Shown: positions 38,135 to 46,708 of the stretch, one piece after another
Position numbering within the stretch: position 1 is the first letter of the stretch
Layout: every line of letters starts with the position of its first letter
Source of the DNA: Phaeobacter sp. 11ANDIMAR09
GTDB lineage: Bacteria; Pseudomonadota; Alphaproteobacteria; Rhodobacterales; Rhodobacteraceae
Length of the DNA: 64,000 bases
Assembly (NCBI RefSeq): GCF_001294455.1
Contig: NZ_LIKT01000007.1
Location: 147,906 to 211,905 of the forward strand
Direction: 5' to 3'
Translations under genes and position numbers: made by a program
The notes under the pieces: generated by a model
What the model was told of the DNA's origin: nothing
The model's input: the letters and a program-made list of their open reading frames with translations, nothing else
Databases searched by the model: none

Positions 38135-38216
38135 CACGGGAGCCGTATTTCCGTAGCCCTTTTGTGTCCGTCAATTTTCACAAGCATTTCCCAACCAACG
38201 CATTCTTGGAGGCCCC

Positions 38217-41200
38217 ATGGCTAGGAACATAAAGTTCGCTCAGCTCGCAAAGGTCGAAGCCGAAGTCCAGCGAATGACCGCCGAGGAAGCAGAGCTGCGC
38301 CAGCTCTGTCTTGCGGACGGCATCATCGACGCGGCAGAACAGATGGCACTGGATCGCATCAAAGACAAGATCGCCAATCTCCAAAGCACCGCCCAGGAAA
38401 TCCGCACGACGCTGGAGAAAAACAAAGCTCATTTTGAAAGCCGGGCTAAGGAACTCGCCAACCTCCGGGACCGGTTGACGCAGCTCAAGGATGACGGCCA
38501 CCCCCAGGCGGAAAAACTTCAACAAGGCCTTGCCCTCATTCGGAAATGCCTGGCCGACGAACGCTGGGCGGATGCTTCGGTGGCGCTTGTGGTCTGCCTG
38601 AAACGCCTTGCCGCCATCGACGGCGCGCAGCCCGCCCCGGTCGCGCAAGCATCGGAAGACGAAGAAGAGGTGATCAGCGATCTGCCCACCATCATCCGGC
38701 GCGCCCGCAAGCACCCGTTGAATTTTGCCTGCATGCTGGGCAAAGAGACCGTGGTTCTGAACGCGCACAAGCGCAAGGCAGTGGGGCTGCTGGCCAAACA
38801 GGCCAAACAAGAGGCCCAGTCCAAGCGCGGCGCTTGGGGGCAGATGCAGGTGGAGGCACGTTTTCTCGTCCTCACTTGTGAAGAGACCCCACCTGCCCTG
38901 CTGGCCCGCGCACTCAAACTGCATCTGCGCAACAATGGGGTTAAGCTCGGGGTGCGCCTTGTCACGCCTGAGGGCGAGGTCCTGGGCGAGGAGGAACAGG
39001 ATACAGGGCTCTCTGCCTTGCAACAGGCTTTTGAGGATCTTGATCCAGAGGCAAAAGATGCAATCAACCGCAAGACGGATGCCGCTTTTTATAAGGCCAC
39101 GGGCTTTCCCAGCGGCGCCAAACTGGAACGCTCTGATCCGCGCTATGCCGAACTTGCCCCGACCTGGATGCAAATCCGCGACGATCAGGTCGCCACCGCA
39201 GCCAATCTGGCGAAGGTTGATGATCGCATCTTTAACATTCTCGCCTTTTCTCGCGATGATCCAGAGATGACGCCGGAACTGGCCCTCACCCTGGCCAGTC
39301 TCTCCGCAAAACTCTCCTCGCTGCCCACCCGCGAGCTTGCCGCCTTTTGGGATGGCAATGAGCTGCGCAAGGAAGACCTGGCCGACTTTGCCAAGGCCTC
39401 CGACCAACTGATGCAAGAGCGGTTCGAACGGCAGGAAATGGGCGCCGGGCCCAAGACATTTGTGCCAGGCAAGGCCACTGGCACGGTTGTCGCCAAAATG
39501 AAGGGCGTGGACATCAAGGCCGAAAACCGCGAGGCACGGGATTTTGGCTCTAGGGATGCAGCCGTCGCCTTTGCCCGCTCGCTGAAAAAGGGGGCGGCCA
39601 TTCTGGAAGAAGACGGCCGCTATGTCGTCTATCACGCGGATCTGAAATCGAATTTCATCTGGGGCGCAGATCTGGAACTGGATGATATCGACATAGATTT
39701 CACCAAGTCTGACGTGGATGACACCTGGGTTTCCAGCAACGCCAGCAATCTTGCCGCCATCATCACCGATGACGACTATGTCGTCGACACCCGGCGCGGG
39801 ATCAAGACCTTTGCCGAGCTGGATCGCGTTGGCAGCCCGCTGGGCCCCTATGACGCCCATATGCAAGCCTTTGGGCCCGGTCTGTCACTGATCAAGGACC
39901 AGGAAAGTTTTGAGGCGCAGTTCGAATTGGTGATGCGCGACGCCACCTATGATGCCATTGCCAAGGCCGAAACCGCAGCCAAGGAGGCTGTCGCCAAATA
40001 CCGCAATCCGATGACGGCAGAGGATAAGGCGGTGGCTGTTGCGGTGCTCGACAAGATCTCAGTGATCAACAAGGAGCTGGAAGCAAAAGAGAGCGAACTT
40101 CTGTTGGCACGGGCCGTGCTTTACACTGGTTACGTCGATTTGCTGATGGAATTCGGCAATCCCGCATTGATCCCAACGGCCCTGTTGGATTCTTTGATCA
40201 CAAAAGGCGAGCTCATCGACACCAAAAAGAGCGAAGCCGATAGGGTCGAGGCCCTGAAAAAAGAGGTGGCGGCCCTCAACGCCAAGCGGATTGCAGCGGC
40301 TGGCCCCTTCCCGCTGGCCCTCAGAATCGAAGATCCAGAAGCCTTCAAAAATCAAGGTGGTGCGGCAAATGCTGCCGAGCTGCGGAAGATCTGCACCACC
40401 ATACAGGAGGACATCAAAACCACCCGCCAGAACGTCGACGATGGTGATTTCAATTTCTGGACCATGCCGGAAATCGCCGGAACCGCCATGTCTTCGACGG
40501 GGCTACAGGGGGATCAGCTAAAATGGGCGCAGGAGCGGATGCGCGCCGAGGGTATCGAGGACATGGTCTGGTCCGGGGCCGAGGCGGTTGTCACCATCGG
40601 GCTTGCCATCGGGGCCATCTTTGCCTCGGGAGGCACCGCCTTGGTGCTGGGCGGGGCCGCCTTGGTTCTGGGCGGCGCCAGTGCCGTCAATATTACCGAG
40701 GAATACTTCCGCAAAGGCTCAGCTGCCAATATCGCCCTGGATCCGACCCAGGGACTCTTGGACCCCAAAGATGTGCCCCATTGGGGCTGGGTGGTCGCCT
40801 CTTGGGTTGGTGTTGGCCTGGATGTGGCAGGCACTGCCGCCGCCATCAAGGCCACTCGCCAGGCCGTAGATATCCTCAAAGGCGCGCAGGATCTGAGCGA
40901 GGGCTCCGAGGCTGTGCTCAAGGCGGCAAAGTTGATGAACACCACGCCCGAGGTCATTCTGGCCTCGCTCAAGGGGCGTCAGGCCTCCAACTTCAAAGTC
41001 GCAATGATGGGCGAAGCGGCCTTTGACGCTTCCTTTGGCCGCACCGCCTCTGAAGCCGCAACGGTCATCCAAAAGACCGCCGATGGCGGCTACAGCGCCA
41101 CCGTTGTTGTCCGCGCAGGCGCCGATCCAGTGGTGCGCCAGATGGCGGTTGCAGAAGAGATGCGCCATATCGCCCAACTCAATGACGCAAAATTTGCCGA

Positions 41201-42596
41201 CGACGTGGCCCTGCTGACCGAAGAGGCGCTCGCCAATTGGCAGACCAAATCCGTGATCGACAAACTGCGCTCGGCCCGGGCTCAGATCCGGCTGGAGACC
41301 GACAGCCAGGCCAAGGCCCTGGATCAGCTGCGCAAACAGCTGGGCGATGGCGGGGATGAAACCCTGCTCCGCAAACTGCAGTATCAGATTGACGATGCCG
41401 AGGGCGCCCTGGCGCAATACTCGAAGCAATTGGACGAGGTCGAGGACGCGCTGAAGACCGGCGACGTGCCAGCTGGGCTTGACCTCTCTTCGCCCCCGCG
41501 CCTGTTCAACACCCCCAATTTCGAACTGCTCAGGGCAGAGCTGAACCTGCGGGAAAACGCAGCGCTGAAGAAGGCGATTGACGACTATTTCCAACAGTCC
41601 GGAAATTTGAAACGCGAATATTACTACCTGACCAAAAAGGGCGATGACTGGGGCCTGCATGTCTCGAAAAAGGGCAGTGTCGCCGACGAGGCAGTGCCGA
41701 CCCTGAAAATCGAGGTCACCGAGGATGGCATCAAGGTTGTCGAAAAATCGCGACCCAATACCAAACAGATGCGGGCCCAGATCGAAAAGCAGTTTGGCGC
41801 CAAAAGCGTCGTCGAAGGCTTTGAAACCGCGCTGGACTTCCTCCAATCCCCCTATCAACGCGCCTATACGCGCAAATATGAAGAAGCCTTGGTAGCGCTG
41901 AAGATGCTGGAGGGGGGCGAGCCCCGCTCTGTCGACACTATCATCAGAAAGGTGATCCAGGACAATGGCGGCGACGCCAGCAAGATCACTGATGCCACCT
42001 TTGAATCCGCTTTTCGCCGGGAAATGCGCAGCCAGATCGCAAAGGCGGTTTCAGAGATCGAAGGTCCGGCACATGCTCAGGCGCTGCAGGACGCGCTGAA
42101 GGCCATGCCGGACAACCCTTCCAAGGGAGCACTGTTCACGGATATCCGCCGCACCACCCTGCGCAAGGCAAAAGAGCTTGCAGATTCTGGCGAAGACGTG
42201 GTGGATCTGTCCATCGTCGATCGTACCCCGGGGGACTTGAAGTTCACCATAGATGGCAAGACCTATATGGGTGACGGCATCGTTGCCACTTCGCAGGATC
42301 TGGCCCTGGCTGGTGGCAAGGGCCCCAAGAAAGCCGGGGCAAACTACCTGGTAGAAGACAAGAGTTCCTATGCTGCCTTTGAGATTGACCAGTTCAAACG
42401 CTATGTCCAAATGCTACAAGGCGGGAAAGGCTTTGCGACCACCAACCAGAAAGTCATGAGCGGTGTGACCTATTTCTTTCCCGATATAGAAACCGCCAGA
42501 AAAGTGATCAGACTACTTGGGAAGAAACGTGTCAAAATCCCCGATGACATACACATTGGCGGCTACTTGCCGGATGGATCTATTGCTTGGCTGTAA
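38217..42596 (+). CDS. 1459-aa multidomain protein, polymorphic-toxin-like, with C-terminal PD-(D/E)XK-type nuclease-like domain
   Basis: TTGGAGG precedes the ATG. The layout is as follows. Residues 1-140 are a helical coiled-coil region. About 155-260 is the domain shared with the upstream protein. About 265-780 is a long soluble region. About 788-822 and 854-881 are Gly/Ala-rich hydrophobic segments like the pre-toxin regions of polymorphic toxins. A-E-E-M-R-H-I-A-Q lies near 978-986. More coiled coil (about 1010-1090) comes before the C-terminal part. The last 110 residues contain D1353 (M-G-D-G-I-V) and E1380-D-K1382 (L-V-E-D-K-S-S), the D...ExK pattern of restriction-like nucleases. No secretion signal is visible. 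The following gene sits where an immunity gene would be. Nuclease and toxin roles are inference. Confidence 0.7.
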   Translation: MARNIKFAQLAKVEAEVQRMTAEEAELRQLCLADGIIDAAEQMALDRIKDKIANLQSTAQEIRTTLEKNKAHFESRAKELANLRDRLTQLKDDGHPQAEKLQQGLALIRKCLADERWADASVALVVCLKRLAAIDGAQPAPVAQASEDEEEVISDLPTIIRRARKHPLNFACMLGKETVVLNAHKRKAVGLLAKQAKQEAQSKRGAWGQMQVEARFLVLTCEETPPALLARALKLHLRNNGVKLGVRLVTPEGEVLGEEEQDTGLSALQQAFEDLDPEAKDAINRKTDAAFYKATGFPSGAKLERSDPRYAELAPTWMQIRDDQVATAANLAKVDDRIFNILAFSRDDPEMTPELALTLASLSAKLSSLPTRELAAFWDGNELRKEDLADFAKASDQLMQERFERQEMGAGPKTFVPGKATGTVVAKMKGVDIKAENREARDFGSRDAAVAFARSLKKGAAILEEDGRYVVYHADLKSNFIWGADLELDDIDIDFTKSDVDDTWVSSNASNLAAIITDDDYVVDTRRGIKTFAELDRVGSPLGPYDAHMQAFGPGLSLIKDQESFEAQFELVMRDATYDAIAKAETAAKEAVAKYRNPMTAEDKAVAVAVLDKISVINKELEAKESELLLARAVLYTGYVDLLMEFGNPALIPTALLDSLITKGELIDTKKSEADRVEALKKEVAALNAKRIAAAGPFPLALRIEDPEAFKNQGGAANAAELRKICTTIQEDIKTTRQNVDDGDFNFWTMPEIAGTAMSSTGLQGDQLKWAQERMRAEGIEDMVWSGAEAVVTIGLAIGAIFASGGTALVLGGAALVLGGASAVNITEEYFRKGSAANIALDPTQGLLDPKDVPHWGWVVASWVGVGLDVAGTAAAIKATRQAVDILKGAQDLSEGSEAVLKAAKLMNTTPEVILASLKGRQASNFKVAMMGEAAFDASFGRTASEAATVIQKTADGGYSATVVVRAGADPVVRQMAVAEEMRHIAQLNDAKFADDVALLTEEALANWQTKSVIDKLRSARAQIRLETDSQAKALDQLRKQLGDGGDETLLRKLQYQIDDAEGALAQYSKQLDEVEDALKTGDVPAGLDLSSPPRLFNTPNFELLRAELNLRENAALKKAIDDYFQQSGNLKREYYYLTKKGDDWGLHVSKKGSVADEAVPTLKIEVTEDGIKVVEKSRPNTKQMRAQIEKQFGAKSVVEGFETALDFLQSPYQRAYTRKYEEALVALKMLEGGEPRSVDTIIRKVIQDNGGDASKITDATFESAFRREMRSQIAKAVSEIEGPAHAQALQDALKAMPDNPSKGALFTDIRRTTLRKAKELADSGEDVVDLSIVDRTPGDLKFTIDGKTYMGDGIVATSQDLALAGGKGPKKAGANYLVEDKSSYAAFEIDQFKRYVQMLQGGKGFATTNQKVMSGVTYFFPDIETARKVIRLLGKKRVKIPDDIHIGGYLPDGSIAWL

Positions 42597-42637
42597 AGTT
42601 AGCCTTTAAGAAAAGAAATTGAGAAAGGCGGGACAAT

Positions 42638-43687
42638 ATGGATTTTGTTCGACCCATTGCACTGACCTACAATCTGGTCCTTGGTCCAGAGGTTTCGATA
42701 GAGGCTTTGATTGCATTCGTGCAGGAGGTTATCTGTGACACCGAAGGCTTTGAGGCCGAGACATGGGAGCTCTTTGCTGAAAGCGACCTAGATGACAGTG
42801 CAATCCATCAAGGCTCCCTGCCCCAAAATCTTGCCGAAGAACGCAGCCCAGAGGTCCTTGAAAAAGGTTTTGCTGTCGACGGGAAGCAGGGCGGTGCCTA
42901 TCTGAGAAAAATCGAGCATCGCGCGGATGATCCGGACTATGGGGAGACTCACGGGCATAGGTTCGGCTGGCAGCTCACCTATAGTGTTGACCTGTTTGAC
43001 GCCAGCGAAGCGGGCTGCCGCACTGCAATCACCTTGATGTCAGAAGTCATTGTCCAAGCCGGCCATCGCCTTGGGGCGCTTTGGGGAGAATTGCTGCGCG
43101 AAAGCAGCGGCTCTCTCGGGCCCACCCCGCCTCATGCCGACCCGGAAGTGCTGGTGCAGATTGTTCAGACCGACGAGATTGCCCGGGCCTATCCCGATCC
43201 CGAAACCTATTGGGCGCAATGGGACGAAGTGAATTATGTCGGCCAGGGCCGTGCCATTGTCAGCCGCGGGTTGGGCATCACTGATGAAACCGCCTTTAAG
43301 GAAATGGTGGCCGAACGCGGCATTGCGCTGTGTCAGACCGCCCGCCCCGGCCTGTCAAAATTCCTGCAAGGCCCCTTGAGCGCGGAAGAAAAAGCCATGC
43401 TGCAGACCCAGGAGAGTTATCTTGATCAGGTCGGCCTGGACCCCGACACGCATATCCTTGAATTTGCGGCCTATGTTCCCGAAGACAGCTATATGACAGC
43501 GCGCGACTACAAGACCCTGCTGACTTTCACCTCGCCACGGACCAAAAAGACAGAAGGGATCGAATCCGTTCGCATCGCCTTTCCCGACGAGGCCATGGCA
43601 CGGCGTGAATTCCCCCTGCTCAGCACTTTGGAGGTGGATATCATCTACATGAGCGATGCTGGTGTCTGGGCGCCACTGACCTCATAG
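42638..43687 (+). CDS. Unrecognised 349-aa acidic protein, candidate immunity protein
   Basis: It begins 41 bases after the 1459-aa gene, with GAGAAAGGCGGG upstream of the ATG. The product is strongly acidic and soluble, without signal peptide or membrane segment. It appears to have two parts, about 1-170 and 175-349. The first resembles small sensor or immunity-type alpha/beta domains only in general character. Its position after a protein with a nuclease-like end, its acidity and the tight spacing suggest that it neutralises that nuclease, but no named family was recognised. Confidence 0.65.
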   Translation: MDFVRPIALTYNLVLGPEVSIEALIAFVQEVICDTEGFEAETWELFAESDLDDSAIHQGSLPQNLAEERSPEVLEKGFAVDGKQGGAYLRKIEHRADDPDYGETHGHRFGWQLTYSVDLFDASEAGCRTAITLMSEVIVQAGHRLGALWGELLRESSGSLGPTPPHADPEVLVQIVQTDEIARAYPDPETYWAQWDEVNYVGQGRAIVSRGLGITDETAFKEMVAERGIALCQTARPGLSKFLQGPLSAEEKAMLQTQESYLDQVGLDPDTHILEFAAYVPEDSYMTARDYKTLLTFTSPRTKKTEGIESVRIAFPDEAMARREFPLLSTLEVDIIYMSDAGVWAPLTS

Positions 43688-44065
43688 CACCCTGCAAGAA
43701 GGCCCCTTGAAGCGTTGCAAAATCGGGTCATTTGGGGGCCGCAAGATTTTGCCACGACCACCACCAATACCGATTGGTTCAACGGGCCTTCAGATCCAAA
43801 TCAGGGTCTCATCTTCGTTTTCGTCGATGCCGATGCAGGTTCTTGCGGTTGCCAGAACAGCGCCCATAATTGGAAAGGCCGTTCCTTGGCATTTTCGCCT
43901 CCACAAACACCGGGTCCACCCGATGTTTTGCCCCCGCAAGCTGAGCCAAGTGATTTCCGCAGCGCGTAAAAGCGAAAACGAAATAGACCAAGCAAGCAAA
44001 AATAGCGCGTAAGACGTGGGGAATGTTGCATTGCGTGGCTACGGCTTTCTTAGCATAGTAAGCCC
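43688..44065. other. Intergenic region with an unexplained open frame
   Basis: This 378-base gap lies between the candidate immunity gene and the SARP-like gene. A plus-strand frame from a TTG at 43715 to 43969 would encode 84 residues with a T-T-T-T-N-T-D-W-F-N-G segment and a central G-S-C-G-C-Q, but it lacks a ribosome-binding site and ends in a Pro-rich run. Frames on the minus strand are also open. I cannot decide whether any is real; a decayed gene is possible. Confidence 0.4.
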
Positions 44066-46006
44066 ATGAAAACTTCGCCCGAAACCTTTGTTGAATTCCT
44101 GTCTGAGATAAAGCTGAAAAAGGCACGGGCACTGGCGGTCTACCTGGTGATTGAACCCGGGCGCGAGCGGCGTAGCGAATTGATAATTGACCTGCTTTGG
44201 CAGGACGCACAGCTGGACAAGGCCCGCGCATCATTGCGCCAGGCTGTGCGGCATTTGCGGACGACATCCGAGGCCCGGTGCCACTTTCCACTGATCGCAC
44301 GCAATGGGCAGATATTGCTGGATTACGCGCGCGACTGGCGCCTGTTTGACGATGTGACTGAGGCCTTCTCCGATCCCGACCAGTTCCAAACCGCGCGGCG
44401 CACGGGATTGGATCTGCTGAACGCCTTCGAACAGCTGTTGGGACTTTCCGATAATTTCGACAGCTGGTTGGCCATTGCGCGCAATACTGCGCTGTCCGGC
44501 CTTTGCACGGCATTGGAACAGGTAATGTCGCGCCCGGACGCTTCTCTGGGGCAAGAGGCCGCGCAGTTTTTGCTGGAGCTTGACCCCTGCCACGAGGCCG
44601 CGGCGCGGTTCTTGATGCTGCAGTATTGGAATGCGGGAATACCAAACCGGGCGATTGAACTCTACAACCGGCTCTATCAAGCGCTGGATATGGCCTATGA
44701 TCAGGACCCGGAAACCAGCACCATCGAATTGCTGGCGGCGATCAAGCTGAACCCCGAAAGAGGCCCAAGCAAGAGCGCATCAAAATGGACAAGGCCCAGC
44801 CTGGTGACGATGGTGGTCGAAGAACCCCAACAGGGGGTACTTGATGATCGCGACAGCAGTTTTCAAACCGTTCTGACCACCGATCTTCGCAGCAGGCTGG
44901 GGCGGTTTCGCGAATGGCAGGTCATCGCTTCGGAACCCGCAGACAGCGACTTTCTGGCGATCCGGCCCCGCCTCTTCCAGCTGGACGGGCAGTATCGCTT
45001 TTTGGTCGAGGTCGTGCACCCGCGCAATCGCGAGCTGATCTGGTCAGAGATCATAGAGGACCCGCATACCGACTGGGTCGGCAAAGTACGGATGTTGATA
45101 TTGAACATCGGGAACGCCTTGCGGGTGGTGGTTGCGGACCGTCAGGGTAAGGACGAGCGCGCCGAACTATATGATCGCTGGCTTCAGTCGCTGGCGCTCA
45201 AAGGCACCTGGACCCATGAAGACGAAGCCCGTGCCGTGGCGCTGCTGCGCTGCATTACACAGGAGGCGCCGAGCTTTGGCCCGGCCCATGCGGAACTGGC
45301 TGGGATCTACAATATCCGCCACATTCTGCGCCCTGGCACCCGGCAAGACCCCGAACTGCGCGACAAGGCATTGACCCATGCGCTGGACGCGGTTGCGGCA
45401 GATGCGATGGACACACGTGCTCATCGGGTTCTGGCGTGGTGCTATTGCCACAAGGGCGAGTTCGATCTGGCAGAGTTCCATTTTGAACAGTCCCTGCAGC
45501 TGAACGCGCAGAACACGCAGACCCTGGCGGCCAGCATGCTGGGTTTTGCATTTTGTGGCAATGCGCCCCGCGCCCGCGCCATGTTGTCCGAATTGGAGCG
45601 CCTGCCTGAGACGCTACAACCGTTTCATTCTGTCTACCTGGCGGCGGCCAGCTATCTACTGGGGGATTTCGATGTCTCGGCACAGCACTGCATCGGCGCA
45701 GATGGTCTGATGTCGACCACTGGCGGCTGGCACTGTGCCGCCCTCGCAAAACTGGGCGATACTCAGGCTGCCCGTCAACGGCTGGAGCAATATCACCAGG
45801 AGATAAGCGCGCTTTGGCACGGGGGAAAGGCACCGGACCTGCGGGACGTGATTGATTGGTATGTGGCCTGTTTCCCGTTGCGCAATGACGAGGTGCGCGA
45901 GGATCTGCGTCGCACACTCTATGATGTTACGACGCAGCCTTTGGCAACGGAGGCCCTAGTCGCACATATTGGTGATGTAGATACCCACCGCCCGGTGGAA
46001 GGCTGA
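44066..46006 (+). CDS. SARP-like transcriptional activator (BTAD and TPR domains)
   Basis: The N-terminus of this 646-aa protein (about 12-90) is an OmpR-type winged helix (L-L-W-Q-D-A-Q-L-D-K-A-R-A-S-L-R-Q is the typical end of a SARP DNA-binding domain). About 95-240 is the helical BTAD domain. A middle alpha/beta region (about 255-350) resembles the domain between BTAD and TPR in proteobacterial relatives, and the last 280 residues are TPR-like helical repeats. Regulators of this type often activate nearby biosynthetic operons. Its last 51 bases overlap the convergent 245-aa gene, which links it physically to the YcaO-peroxidase operon. Confidence 0.82.
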   Translation: MKTSPETFVEFLSEIKLKKARALAVYLVIEPGRERRSELIIDLLWQDAQLDKARASLRQAVRHLRTTSEARCHFPLIARNGQILLDYARDWRLFDDVTEAFSDPDQFQTARRTGLDLLNAFEQLLGLSDNFDSWLAIARNTALSGLCTALEQVMSRPDASLGQEAAQFLLELDPCHEAAARFLMLQYWNAGIPNRAIELYNRLYQALDMAYDQDPETSTIELLAAIKLNPERGPSKSASKWTRPSLVTMVVEEPQQGVLDDRDSSFQTVLTTDLRSRLGRFREWQVIASEPADSDFLAIRPRLFQLDGQYRFLVEVVHPRNRELIWSEIIEDPHTDWVGKVRMLILNIGNALRVVVADRQGKDERAELYDRWLQSLALKGTWTHEDEARAVALLRCITQEAPSFGPAHAELAGIYNIRHILRPGTRQDPELRDKALTHALDAVAADAMDTRAHRVLAWCYCHKGEFDLAEFHFEQSLQLNAQNTQTLAASMLGFAFCGNAPRARAMLSELERLPETLQPFHSVYLAAASYLLGDFDVSAQHCIGADGLMSTTGGWHCAALAKLGDTQAARQRLEQYHQEISALWHGGKAPDLRDVIDWYVACFPLRNDEVREDLRRTLYDVTTQPLATEALVAHIGDVDTHRPVEG

Positions 46007-46693
46007 CACCGGCGAGGACAGAATGCGGGCCATGGATTTGCGGGTGGGATCTTCCTCTTCTTCTTCGGAGCTGAGGTCATTGTTGATCGCCGTTGAATCG
46101 GCCCAATTGGCGTTCACCTGCGCCTTGATCGCCGCCTTCGTTTCATCCGTCAGCGCGACACCGGCCGTTTGCACCTCGCTCAGCGCCTTATCCAGCAGCC
46201 CATCGTAGAAGTGTTTCATCATCAGGAGGTCAAGCGTGTAGGTCAGTGGCGGCTCGTAGCCCGGTTGGTTGGCCTGGGAGCTGAAATAGGCTTCGCGTTC
46301 GGCCAGAGTGTCCTGCACCGGGATCACCAAAGTGCGGGTGTTCACGTCGACGCCGTCCTCCGCATCGGGGCTGCGTTCGTCCCATTGCAACCTAAGACGA
46401 AACTTGTCGTGGATCTTTGTGATCATCGGGTCGTTCAAGTCATGCATCTGATCCATTGGCACAACCGCCATGGATTGGCGCAGCAGTTCGGTCGCCTCTT
46501 GGTAGGCCGGTGTATCCTCGTCCAGCGGGCCACCCCGCGACAGTTCAACCACAGTCTTGCCGATGAATTCCACGTCCAGCGCCTTGCCAGGCGCACCATC
46601 CTTGGTTGGGTCGACGTTGATATCTCCGTCTGAATGCAGGTACTTAGCCCCGCCGCCATCAACCTTACGCCCTACGATGATGTAGTTGTCCAT
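45956..46693 (-). CDS. Unrecognised 245-aa acidic protein in the YcaO-peroxidase operon
   Basis: A GGAGGGAG site precedes the ATG at 46693, 15 bases after the peroxidase gene. The N-terminus reads Y-I-I-V-G-R-K-V-D-G-G-G. The middle is polar with an L-M-M-K-H-F-Y-D-G-L-L-D-K helix, then comes an E-E-E-E-E-D run. The last 20 residues are Ser/Thr-containing and end in Cys-Asp. There is no signal peptide. It could be a structural partner of the peroxidase or, more speculatively, the peptide substrate of the YcaO protein with its core at the C-terminus. No family is recognised. Confidence 0.75.
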   Translation of the reverse strand: MDNYIIVGRKVDGGGAKYLHSDGDINVDPTKDGAPGKALDVEFIGKTVVELSRGGPLDEDTPAYQEATELLRQSMAVVPMDQMHDLNDPMITKIHDKFRLRLQWDERSPDAEDGVDVNTRTLVIPVQDTLAEREAYFSSQANQPGYEPPLTYTLDLLMMKHFYDGLLDKALSEVQTAGVALTDETKAAIKAQVNANWADSTAINNDLSSEEEEEDPTRKSMARILSSPVSAFHRAVGIYITNMCD

Positions 46694-46708
46694 CTTACTC
46701 CCTCCTTC

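Noticed and set aside
38178..39866. 562-aa open frame on the minus strand inside the 1459-aa gene
   Set aside because: It is antisense to a plus-strand gene with a good ribosome-binding site and domain content. High GC at third positions keeps opposite frames open; its own translation has no recognisable domain.
37151..43687. Assignment to a type VI or Rhs secretion locus
   Set aside because: No VgrG, PAAR, Hcp or Rhs/YD repeats are seen in the module or in the window.
43809..44645. 278-aa minus-strand open frame across the SARP start
   Set aside because: It mostly overlaps the SARP-like coding region, and its Arg/Pro-rich translation looks like a shadow.
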